A stretch of DNA of 34,853 nt from Rhodocyclaceae bacterium (GTDB lineage Bacteria > Pseudomonadota > Gammaproteobacteria > Burkholderiales > Rhodocyclaceae). The stretch covers positions 1 to 34,853 of the forward strand of contig JAGRGD010000128.1 in assembly GCA_020445665.1 (NCBI GenBank). The letters are read 5' to 3'. Position 1 is the stretch's first letter, and each line of letters opens with the position of its first letter. A program made the translations under genes and the position numbers. Positions 8,543-15,036 of this stretch are shown piece after piece. The notes beneath the pieces are model-generated. The model saw only the letters and a list, made by a program, of their open reading frames with translations, made no database searches and was not told where the DNA came from.

Positions 8543-9298
8543 GTGATCAACTACGAGTATCCCCTGAACGAGCGGATCAGGACGCTGCTCCGCCTGGAGG
8601 ATCTCTTTTCGCGCATCGGGCACTTCATCGGCGGCGGCGGCACCTTCGACCACCACAGCGCGCTGATCTCCCTGTTCGAGGTCCTCGAGGTGGCCAGCCG
8701 GGCGGACCTGAAGGTGGACCTGGTGCAGGAACTCGAGCGCCAGCGCCAGATCCTGCTGTCCTTCCGCAACAACCCCGAGATCTCGGAAGAGGCCCTGTCC
8801 GGCGCCCTCTACGAGATCGAGCAGGCCTCTGCCGCCCTGCTCGCGATGGCCGGCAAGATCGGCCAGTATCTGCGCGAGAACGAATGGCTGATGGCCATTC
8901 GCAGCCGTGCGGCGATTCCGGGCGGCGCCTGCCAGTTCGACCTGCCGGCCTACCACTTCTGGCTCAACCGGGACGTCGAGGCACGCCAGCGCGATCTGGC
9001 GAACTGGCTGCATCCGATGACGCCGATCCGCGACGGCCTGCTGATCGTCCTGCGGCTGTTGCGCGGCAGTGGCCGGCCAGAGGCTCTGGTGGCCCGACGG
9101 GGCAGTTTCCAGATGACGATGGGTGGCCGCACGGCGCAGATGATCCGCGTGCGGATTCCCCGCGGCCTTGCGGCAGTGCCGGAGATCAGCGCCAACAAGT
9201 ACGCGCTGAACATCCGCTTCATGATGCCCGAGACCCTCTCGCGTCCCCGCCAGACGGAGGCCGACGTGAACTTCGAACTGACCTTCTGCAACCTGTGA
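8543..9298 (+). CDS. zapD: Cell division protein ZapD
   Basis: Cross-links FtsZ filaments and supports Z-ring integrity (DUF1342, formerly YacF). From the GTG start the protein has 251 residues, the family's normal length, and begins [18 protein letters not shown], matching the conserved ZapD N-terminus (hydrophobic, then PLNE-R-R-LR-E). Middle segments [10 protein letters not shown] and [12 protein letters not shown] are also typical. The frame stays open upstream, but the residues there (RPIPARSGPPGG) look non-coding, so the GTG is preferred even though no strong ribosome site precedes it. The gap to yacG is two bases. Confidence 0.93.
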   Translation: MINYEYPLNERIRTLLRLEDLFSRIGHFIGGGGTFDHHSALISLFEVLEVASRADLKVDLVQELERQRQILLSFRNNPEISEEALSGALYEIEQASAALLAMAGKIGQYLRENEWLMAIRSRAAIPGGACQFDLPAYHFWLNRDVEARQRDLANWLHPMTPIRDGLLIVLRLLRGSGRPEALVARRGSFQMTMGGRTAQMIRVRIPRGLAAVPEISANKYALNIRFMMPETLSRPRQTEADVNFELTFCNL

Positions 9299-9300
9299 CG

Positions 9301-9510
9301 ATGGCCCCGGAAGACAAGGACGACGCCCCGCGCCGCACGGTCAAGTGTCCCCAGTGCGGGCAAGCGGCCATATGGGCGCCGGAGAATCGCTGGCGCCCCT
9401 TCTGCAGCGAGCGCTGCCGGCAGATCGATCTCGGTGCGTGGGCGTCCGACCAGTACCGGGTGGCGGGCAGCGAGCCGGCGCCCGACGGCGACCCCGAAGG
9501 CCAGGCCTAA
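9301..9510 (+). CDS. yacG: DNA gyrase inhibitor YacG, zinc-binding
   Basis: Small zinc protein (69 residues) that binds the GyrB subunit and blocks gyrase activity in E. coli. The four zinc ligands are present as CPQCG (Cys16, Cys19) and CSERC (Cys35, Cys39), followed by the conserved [15 protein letters not shown]. It starts two bases after the zapD stop, so the two are co-translated; coaE-zapD-yacG is a conserved group. Confidence 0.95.
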   Translation: MAPEDKDDAPRRTVKCPQCGQAAIWAPENRWRPFCSERCRQIDLGAWASDQYRVAGSEPAPDGDPEGQA

Positions 9511-9549
9511 ACCCCGTGCGGCGCTCGCCGTGCCCAGCTGGAGTTGCCG

Positions 9550-9936
9550 ATGCCGGTAGCCGCCCACGTCCTCGTGATCCTGACCCTGCTCGGCGACGGG
9601 CAGCTTTCCGCGGCCTTCGTCAATACGGACGACCGGGCCGCCTGCGAGCAGCGCTCGGCGGCGATCGGGGCGGTCCTGAAGCGCGGCGCAGCCGAGGTGC
9701 AGCAGATGCGCTGCGTGGCCTCGCCGCTGCGCTTCACCCGCTTCTCCCACGCCGACGCGGCGACCGCGCCGCGCCATGCCTACCGGATGTTGCTCGGGGA
9801 CGCCGCGCTGGCGCTCAGCCCGGTCGAAGACGTGGATCAGTGCCGGCGCCGGTCCGGCGATGCGGATCGCCCCGACGGTGTCGAGATCCACTGTGTGACG
9901 GCCACCCAGCAGCCGCTGCCCGACGGGGACCGCTGA
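9550..9936 (+). CDS. Small exported protein of unknown function
   Basis: Predicted protein of 128 residues that I do not recognise. It opens with a hydrophobic stretch (MPVAAHVLVILTLLGDGQLSAA) that could be a signal peptide, followed by a mixed region with four cysteines (Cys34, Cys57, Cys99, Cys116), consistent with two disulfides in the periplasm. A TTG two codons upstream is an alternative start. It ends four bases before the end of the convergent Nudix gene. Codon use is like that of its neighbours, which supports a real gene. Confidence 0.6.
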   Translation: MPVAAHVLVILTLLGDGQLSAAFVNTDDRAACEQRSAAIGAVLKRGAAEVQQMRCVASPLRFTRFSHADAATAPRHAYRMLLGDAALALSPVEDVDQCRRRSGDADRPDGVEIHCVTATQQPLPDGDR

Positions 9937-9940
9937 ACCC

Positions 9941-10894
9941 TCAGTCGCTGGCGCCCCGCCAGGCGTCGCGGATCGCTGCGATGCCGTGGGCGCCAGCGGC
10001 GCGCGCCTGGGCCAGATCGTCCCGCCCGACGCCGCCGATGGCGAGCACCGGCATGGGCAGGCCAGCCGTCAGTGCCGTGAAGCCGGACCAGCCCAGCGGG
10101 GCGCCATCCGGGTGGCTCGGGGTTGTCGCGACCTGGCCGAGCAGCGCGAAATCCACCCCGAGCGCGGCGGCGCAGAGCAGTTCGTCGCGGCTGTGGCAGG
10201 AGGCACCGACCCATTCGAAATCGGGCCGCTCGGCGAGCGTCGCGAGCAGCCGTGCCGGTAGCTGGACCCCGTCCGCGCCGCAGCGTCGGGCCAGCTCGAT
10301 GTCGTCGTTGACCAGCAACAGGGCACCGGCCGCCCGGCAGCGGGGCAGGGCGGCGCGCACCAGTGCCTCGCGGCTGGCCACGTCGAGTGCGGGTTCGCGT
10401 ACCTGGACAAGGCGCAGGCCATCGGCGAGTGCCGCGTCGAGCTGACGCAGCTGGGCCTCGACGCCGACGCGCGCTGCCTGGGTGATGCCCATCCGTCGTG
10501 GCAGGCGCAGGGCCTTCAGGACCGGCGCGTTGGCCGGCAGCATCGGCGACACGGTGAGCGCATCCGCCCGTTGCCACGACAGGGCGCTATGCACGTGGTC
10601 GTTGATCTTGCCGCGCCAGGCCGGCACCTCGAAGAAGTTGAGGCGGACATGGGCGTGCTCGTAGTCGAACTCGCGTACCAGCCAGGGCCAGCAGGCCTCG
10701 GCGCGGATGCCCAGCTCTTCGTCCAGTTCGCGGATCAGGGCGGCTCGGGCGTCTTCGCCCGGCTCGACCTTGCCGCCGGGAAACTCCCAGTAACCGGGAT
10801 AGAAGGTGCCCGGCGCCCGCTGTCCGAGGAGGAAGCTGCCGTCCGGCTGCGTGATCACCGCAGCCGCTACCTCGACCCGCTTGCGATCGCTCAT
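9941..10894 (-). CDS. Nudix hydrolase fused to a ThiE-like domain
   Basis: Protein of 317 residues. Residues about 5-135 are a MutT-type Nudix domain: the full Nudix box reads GGKVEPGEDARAALIREL then DEELGI, and GYWEFPGG precedes it, so it should sanitise oxidised nucleotides such as 8-oxo-dGTP. Residues about 145-317 have the TIM-barrel pattern of thiamine phosphate synthase (LVQVREP, LLVNDDIELA, GASCHS, PVLAIGGV). Key ThiE features look changed: the lysine of QxRxK is missing and the usual HLGQ-D segment reads QLPARLL. The second half may therefore not make thiamine phosphate. It overlaps the upstream ATPase gene by four bases (ATGA). Confidence 0.9.
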   Translation of the reverse strand: MSDRKRVEVAAAVITQPDGSFLLGQRAPGTFYPGYWEFPGGKVEPGEDARAALIRELDEELGIRAEACWPWLVREFDYEHAHVRLNFFEVPAWRGKINDHVHSALSWQRADALTVSPMLPANAPVLKALRLPRRMGITQAARVGVEAQLRQLDAALADGLRLVQVREPALDVASREALVRAALPRCRAAGALLLVNDDIELARRCGADGVQLPARLLATLAERPDFEWVGASCHSRDELLCAAALGVDFALLGQVATTPSHPDGAPLGWSGFTALTAGLPMPVLAIGGVGRDDLAQARAAGAHGIAAIRDAWRGASD

Positions 10895-11769
10895 GCGTCG
10901 TCCTCGAGGCGGCCGGCGTAGTCACGGGCGAACTGCCAGGCCACCCGGCCACTGCGCGAGCCCCGCATCAGGGCCCACTGCAGCGCCTCGCCGCGGGCGC
11001 TGTCGATCGCCTTCGCCGGCACCTTGAACTGCTTGAGCCAGTGGGCCACCACATGCAGGTACTCGTCCTGGCTGAACGGGTAAAAGGAGAGCCACAGGCC
11101 GAAGCGTTCGGAGAGGGAGATCTTCTCCTCGACGGCCTCGCCCGGGTGCACCTCGCCGTCCACGTGGCGGGACTGCAGGTTCTCGTCCATGAACTCGGGC
11201 ATCAGATGGCGGCGGTTCGAGGTGGCGTAGATCAGCACGTTGTCGGCCACCGCCGATACCGAGCCATCGAGCACACTCTTGAGGGCCTTGTAGGCGGCCT
11301 CGCCCTCCTCGAAGGAGAGGTCGTCGCAGAACAGGATGAAGCGCTCGGGCCGCTCCCGTACCAGCTCCACGATGTCCGGCAGATCGATCAGGTCGCCCTT
11401 GTCCACCTCGATCAGGCGCAGGCCGCGCTTGGCGTGGGCGGTCAGCACCGCCTTGACCAGGGAAGACTTGCCGGTGCCGCGGGCGCCGGTGAGCAGCACG
11501 TTGTTGGCGTGCCGGCCGGCCAGGAACTGGCGGGTGTTCTGTTCGATACGCCGCTTCTGCTGGTCCACATCCTTGAGATCGGCGAGACGGATGCGATGGG
11601 GCACGGTGACCGGCTCGAGCCGGGCCTGCCCATGCCGGCGGCGCCAGCGGAAGGCGGTGGCAGCGTGCCAGTCGGGCGCTTCGACCGGGCCGGGCAGCAT
11701 CGACTCCAGGCGATCGAGGACGCGCTCGGCGCGCGCCAGCAGCGCGGCGAGCTCAGGGCTCTTGGTCAT
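10891..11769 (-). CDS. DUF815-family AAA ATPase
   Basis: Predicted cytoplasmic P-loop ATPase of 292 residues. Walker A is GARGTGKSS (about 94-102), Walker B FILFCDDLSFEE, and a sensor-like segment IYATSNRRHL follows, all typical of DUF815. C-terminal sequence ALMRGSRSGRVAWQFARDY is also family-like. The cellular role of the family is not known. The start overlaps the end of a small membrane-protein gene by 17 bases and the end overlaps the Nudix gene by four, so the three are translated from one message. Confidence 0.9.
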   Translation of the reverse strand: MTKSPELAALLARAERVLDRLESMLPGPVEAPDWHAATAFRWRRRHGQARLEPVTVPHRIRLADLKDVDQQKRRIEQNTRQFLAGRHANNVLLTGARGTGKSSLVKAVLTAHAKRGLRLIEVDKGDLIDLPDIVELVRERPERFILFCDDLSFEEGEAAYKALKSVLDGSVSAVADNVLIYATSNRRHLMPEFMDENLQSRHVDGEVHPGEAVEEKISLSERFGLWLSFYPFSQDEYLHVVAHWLKQFKVPAKAIDSARGEALQWALMRGSRSGRVAWQFARDYAGRLEDDA

Positions 11770-11866
11770 CAGGGTCGGTATTCCTGTTCTTGCGGGGCCA
11801 GGTGGCCCAGACGATGATCAGCAGGAGGGCGAGGGCGACGCCCGCCTCGAGAAGGATCACCCACAT
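11753..11866 (-). CDS. 37-residue single-pass membrane micropeptide
   Basis: ATG-initiated frame for a 37-residue peptide: a hydrophobic helix (residues about 2-23, WVILLEAGVALALLLIIVWAT), then a basic patch WPRKNR and an acidic tail DPDDQEP. A GGAGA-like ribosome site lies about nine bases before the ATG. The last 17 bases overlap the start of the DUF815 ATPase gene, which points to coupled translation. The long open frame in which it sits has no other protein-like features. No known family recognised; it may anchor or regulate the ATPase (inference). Confidence 0.6.
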   Translation of the reverse strand: MWVILLEAGVALALLLIIVWATWPRKNRNTDPDDQEP

Positions 11867-11960
11867 GGCGCGTCTCCGTTCGGGCCGGGCACGGCCCGGA
11901 GCTGGTTTCGGCAGGCGCCTTATACTCGGAGCCTTGCGACGCGAGTTTAACCGATCCCCG

Positions 11961-13208
11961 ATGCCCCACTCCTTCCTGCGCCGCGCGCTGGCGGCTGCCA
12001 CCCTCGGCCTCCTGGGCGCCTGCGCCAGTCCGCCGCCGCCCCCCTGTCCGGAGACGGTCTGCCCGGTCTGCCCGGTGTGTCCCAGCTGCCCGAAGTGCCC
12101 CGAGGTGGCGCCACCCCCGCCGCCGCCACCAGCGGCAGTGCCCGACACCGGCCGCCTGCGCGCGACAGGCTTTGGTGCGCTACCCGGCTTCGACGCGGAC
12201 CGCCTGCTCGAGGCGCTGCCGGCGCTGCAGCAGTCCTGCACGCGGCTCGGCGAGGTGCCGAACTGGGCCAGCTTCTGCACTGGCCTGCGCGCCCTTGGAG
12301 AGGCGACGGACGAGGCGTCGCTGCGGGCGTATCTGACGGCAAGCCTGCAGCCCTGGCAGGTGATCAACGCCGACGGCAGCGACAGCGGGATGGTGACGGG
12401 CTATTACGAACCGCTGATTCGCGGGCGACTCGCCCGCGACGCACAGGCGCGGTGGCCGATCCACGGGGTGCCGGACGATCTGGTCAGCGTCGAGCTGGCA
12501 GGGGTGTACCCCGACCTCGCCAAGTTCCGGCTGCGAGGCCGGCTCGAGGGCAGCCGCCTGAAACCCTATTGGACGCGGGGCGAGATTGCGCGTCTGGGTG
12601 CCGATCTGCCGGCGCCGGTGCTGTTGTGGGCGGAGGATCCGATCGAGCTGTTCTTCCTGCAGGTTCAGGGCTCCGGCCGGGTCGCGCTGCCCGATGGCCG
12701 CCACGTCCGCATCGGCTACGCAGACCAGAACGGGCATCCCTACGTCTCGATCGGTCGGTGGCTGATCGAGCAGGGCGAGATGACCCTCTCCGAGGCGTCG
12801 ATGGATGGCATCAAGGGCTGGGCCGCCGCGCATCCCGAGCGCCTCGGCGAGCTGCTGTCGGCCAATCCCAGCTACGTCTTCTTCCGCCAGCTACCCGCGG
12901 GCGACGGCGGGCCGATCGGCGCGCTGGGGGTGCCCCTGACCGACGGGCGCAGCATCGCCGTTGATCCGCGCACGGTGCCGCTCGGTGCGCCGGTCTTCAT
13001 CGACACCACTGAACCCAACAGCCCTCGGCCGCTGCGTCGCCTGGTGGCGGCGCAGGACACCGGTGGCGCCATCAAGGGCGGGGTGCGCGCCGACTTCTTC
13101 TGGGGCTTCGGGCCGGAAGCGGGGCGACGGGCGGGTCGCATGCGGCAGGACGGCCGCCTGTGGGTGCTGCTGCCGGTCGGGCACAGGCCCGATCAGGCTG
13201 CACCATGA
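11961..13208 (+). CDS. mltA: Membrane-bound lytic murein transglycosylase A
   Basis: Lipoprotein that cleaves peptidoglycan glycan strands with 1,6-anhydro product, at the inner face of the outer membrane. Signal peptide with lipobox LLGAC (Cys21), then a Cys-Pro linker (six cysteines between residues 29 and 46) and a proline run. The MltA domain includes VTGYYEPLIRG, ELFFLQVQGSG and YVFFRQL, and the 3D domain contains AQDTGGAIKG (Asp366) and RADFFWG (Asp378), the conserved acidic residues. Length is 415. A -10-like TATACT at 11921-11926 lies 34 bases upstream, without a clear -35. Confidence 0.95.
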   Translation: MPHSFLRRALAAATLGLLGACASPPPPPCPETVCPVCPVCPSCPKCPEVAPPPPPPPAAVPDTGRLRATGFGALPGFDADRLLEALPALQQSCTRLGEVPNWASFCTGLRALGEATDEASLRAYLTASLQPWQVINADGSDSGMVTGYYEPLIRGRLARDAQARWPIHGVPDDLVSVELAGVYPDLAKFRLRGRLEGSRLKPYWTRGEIARLGADLPAPVLLWAEDPIELFFLQVQGSGRVALPDGRHVRIGYADQNGHPYVSIGRWLIEQGEMTLSEASMDGIKGWAAAHPERLGELLSANPSYVFFRQLPAGDGGPIGALGVPLTDGRSIAVDPRTVPLGAPVFIDTTEPNSPRPLRRLVAAQDTGGAIKGGVRADFFWGFGPEAGRRAGRMRQDGRLWVLLPVGHRPDQAAP

Positions 13209-13218
13209 AGGGTCTTGA

Positions 13219-13235
13219 GGCACCACGGTAGTGCA
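13219..13235. promoter_or_regulatory. NtrC-binding site 1 upstream of amt
   Basis: GGCACC-ACGGT-AGTGCA keeps the GCAC-N7-GTGC core of the NtrC consensus. Its centre is 31 bp (about three helical turns) from the second site and about 110 bp upstream of the sigma-54 promoter. Confidence 0.65.
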
Positions 13236-13249
13236 GCCTTGTTTTGTAT

Positions 13250-13266
13250 TGCACAAATGCTGTGCA
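13250..13266. promoter_or_regulatory. NtrC-binding site 2 upstream of amt
   Basis: TGCACAAATGCTGTGCA has the perfect dyad TGCAC-N7-GTGCA of NtrC enhancers. It lies in tandem with site 1 on the same face of the helix. Confidence 0.7.
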
Positions 13267-13328
13267 TCGCGTTCGCGAAAATGGTGCGTAAAAAATGCAA
13301 GGCATTGAAATGTAGGGAGTTGCCAAGC

Positions 13329-13344
13329 TGGTATGGTCCTCGCT
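13329..13344 (+). promoter_or_regulatory. Sigma-54 (RpoN) promoter of amt
   Basis: TGGTATG-GTCC-TCGCT has the obligatory GG-N10-GC and matches 9 of 12 positions of TGGCACG-N4-TTGCW. The expected start is near 13355, giving a short leader with GGAGGT (13368-13373) before the amt ATG. The tandem NtrC boxes would then sit near -97 and -128, like the glnA enhancer arrangement in enterics. Confidence 0.6.
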
Positions 13345-13377
13345 TCATGCGCCTCCATTGTGCAATCGGAGGTGGTC

Positions 13378-14580
13378 ATGGAAGAGTTCAAGGTGGGCGG
13401 CGACGTCCTGTTCGTTCTGTTGGGCGCCATCATGGTGCTCGCCATGCACTCGGGGTTCGCATTCCTCGAGCTTGGAACCGTGCGTCGCAAGAACCAGGTC
13501 AATGCGCTGGTCAAGATCCTGACCGACTTCGGCATGTCGACGCTGGCCTATTTCTTCCTCGGCTACTCGGTCGCCTACGGCACCAGCTTTCTGGTCGGCG
13601 CCAACCAGCTCGCGGCGCAGGGGGGCTACGAACTGGTGAAGTTCTTCTTCCTGCTCACCTTCGCTGCGGCGATCCCGGCGATCATTTCGGGCGGCATCGC
13701 CGAGCGGGCGCGCTTCACGCCCCAGCTGATCGCCACCTTCTTCCTGGTGGGGCTGGTGTATCCGTTCTTCGAGGGCATCGTCTGGAACGGCAACTTCGGA
13801 TTCCAGGGCTGGCTCGAGTCCAGCTTTGGCGCCCAGTTCCATGATTTCGCGGGGAGCGTCGTGGTGCATGCGGTCGGAGGCTGGATCGCGCTGCCGGCCG
13901 TGCTGCTGCTGGGGGCGCGTCGCGGACGCTACCAGAAGAGCGGGGCGATCGCCGCGCATCCGCCCTCCAGCATCCCCTTCCTGGCGCTGGGCGCCTGGAT
14001 CCTGACGGTCGGCTGGTTCGGCTTCAACGTGATGAGCGCGCAGCGCCTCGAGGCCATCAACGGCCTGGTGGCCCTGAACTCGCTGATGGCGATGGTCGGC
14101 GGCACCCTGGCGGCGCTGGTGGCCGGCCGCAACGACCCGGGCTTCGTGCACAACGGGCCGCTCGCCGGCCTGGTCGCGGTGTGCGCCGGCTCTGACCTGA
14201 TGCACCCGGTCGGTGCGCTGGTGGTCGGCGCGGTCGCCGGCGTGCTGTTTGTCCAGCTGTTCACGATCGCGCAGAACCGCTGGAAGATCGACGATGTCCT
14301 GGGCGTTTGGCCGCTCCATGGCCTGTGTGGCGCCTGGGGCGGGATTGCGGCGGGCATCTTCGGGCTGGAGGCGCTCGGCGGCATGGGCGGCGTCAGCTTT
14401 GGCAGCCAGTTGCTCGGAACCGTGGCCGGCGTGGCGGTCGCCCTGATCGGTGGTGTCCTGGTTTATGGCGGCATCAAGGCCACGATGGGGCTGCGTCTCG
14501 ACCCGGAGGAAGAGTTCGAGGGGGCCGACCTGGCCATCCACAAGATCTCTGCCACGGCGGAGCACGATACGTCCTGGTAA
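13378..14580 (+). CDS. amtB: Ammonium transporter (Amt family)
   Basis: Inner-membrane ammonium channel of 400 residues and about 11 membrane helices. The twin pore histidines are present: His164 in VVVHAVGG and His314 in WPLHGLCGAWGG. The family segment FAFLELGTVRRKNQVN is near the N-terminus and the C-terminal tail FEGADLAIHKISA is where PII protein would dock. The ATG is chosen for its GGAGGT ribosome site; an ATG 45 bases upstream lies inside the sigma-54 promoter. No glnK (PII) gene is adjacent, unlike the common glnK-amtB pair. Expression is predicted to be NtrC/sigma-54 dependent under nitrogen limitation. Confidence 0.96.
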   Translation: MEEFKVGGDVLFVLLGAIMVLAMHSGFAFLELGTVRRKNQVNALVKILTDFGMSTLAYFFLGYSVAYGTSFLVGANQLAAQGGYELVKFFFLLTFAAAIPAIISGGIAERARFTPQLIATFFLVGLVYPFFEGIVWNGNFGFQGWLESSFGAQFHDFAGSVVVHAVGGWIALPAVLLLGARRGRYQKSGAIAAHPPSSIPFLALGAWILTVGWFGFNVMSAQRLEAINGLVALNSLMAMVGGTLAALVAGRNDPGFVHNGPLAGLVAVCAGSDLMHPVGALVVGAVAGVLFVQLFTIAQNRWKIDDVLGVWPLHGLCGAWGGIAAGIFGLEALGGMGGVSFGSQLLGTVAGVAVALIGGVLVYGGIKATMGLRLDPEEEFEGADLAIHKISATAEHDTSW

Positions 14581-14600
14581 GTGCGGGGCACCGGCCACTG

Positions 14601-14634
14601 ACGACGAAGCCCGGCCACTGCCGGGCCTCGTCGT
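14601..14634 (+). terminator. Strong stem-loop downstream of amt
   Basis: ACGACGA-A-GCCCGGC / GCCGGGC-C-TCGTCGT forms a 15-position stem with one mismatch and a CACT loop, 20 bases after the amt stop. There is no T-tract, so termination may be weak or Rho-assisted. Confidence 0.55.
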
Positions 14635-14912
14635 GTCGAGGTGGATCTGTTGATCGGTGGCGGGGGGCGGCCGCCCGAACGTGTCACGATGCGGTGCCCT
14701 GATTCCTGCGTCTTGCGTCCAGGCCAACCTTTGGCGCTGGTGGTGCCACAATCGTCGCCCACGCGTCGGTCCGCCCGCTGACCGGCCACCCGATTCGCTG
14801 GTCCGGATGACGATCTGACGAGAGGCCGGCTGGGCCGATGACCGCAGGGTCCGGATGCTTGCCCGCCTGGGCACCACCTGAAACAATCCCGTTCATAAAG
14901 TCCCGTTCCCGA
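14635..14912. other. Intergenic stretch without recognisable gene
   Basis: Part of a 456-base gap between amt and the hybrid kinase gene. No open frame with protein-like content is seen on either strand. The only pattern noted is GTCCGGATG occurring twice (14801 and 14849), which may be chance. Confidence 0.5.
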
Positions 14913-14954
14913 GCGGCCGTATACCTGACGACGTATATCGGACGACGTATAAGA
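14913..14954 (+). repeat. Three tandem 14-bp repeats (CGTATA core), operator-like
   Basis: CGTATA occurs at 14918, 14932 and 14946, exactly 14 bp apart. The second and third units share GACGACGTATA; the first is degenerate (GCGGCCGTATA). The array covers a predicted promoter, so it looks like a binding site for a regulator that binds direct repeats. Confidence 0.6.
14925..14953 (+). promoter_or_regulatory. Sigma-70-type promoter of the hybrid kinase
   Basis: CTGACG (14925-14930) and TATAAG (14948-14953) with a 17-base spacer, embedded in the 14-bp repeat array. The expected start near 14960 leaves a leader of about 77 bases before the ATG at 15037. Confidence 0.5.
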
Positions 14955-15036
14955 ATGCCAAGGCCGTGCTTTTCGACCCCACGCTTTTCTCTCGCATGCG
15001 CGTGAGCGCTCCTGTCTGTCGTGCAGTTGCGGCGGC

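Noticed and set aside
11790-11960. Extended N-terminus of MltA
   Set aside because: It would overlap the micropeptide gene and put the lipoprotein signal peptide inside the protein; the ATG at 11961 starts a normal signal peptide.
12045-12104. CPx repeat as a CRISPR-like or satellite array
   Set aside because: The 9-base units are short, in frame and within a coding region; they are a protein repeat.
13283-13298. TGGTGCG...TGC as a sigma-54 promoter of amt
   Set aside because: The GG to GC distance is 12 instead of 10 bases; the element at 13329-13344 has correct spacing and lies closer to the ribosome site.
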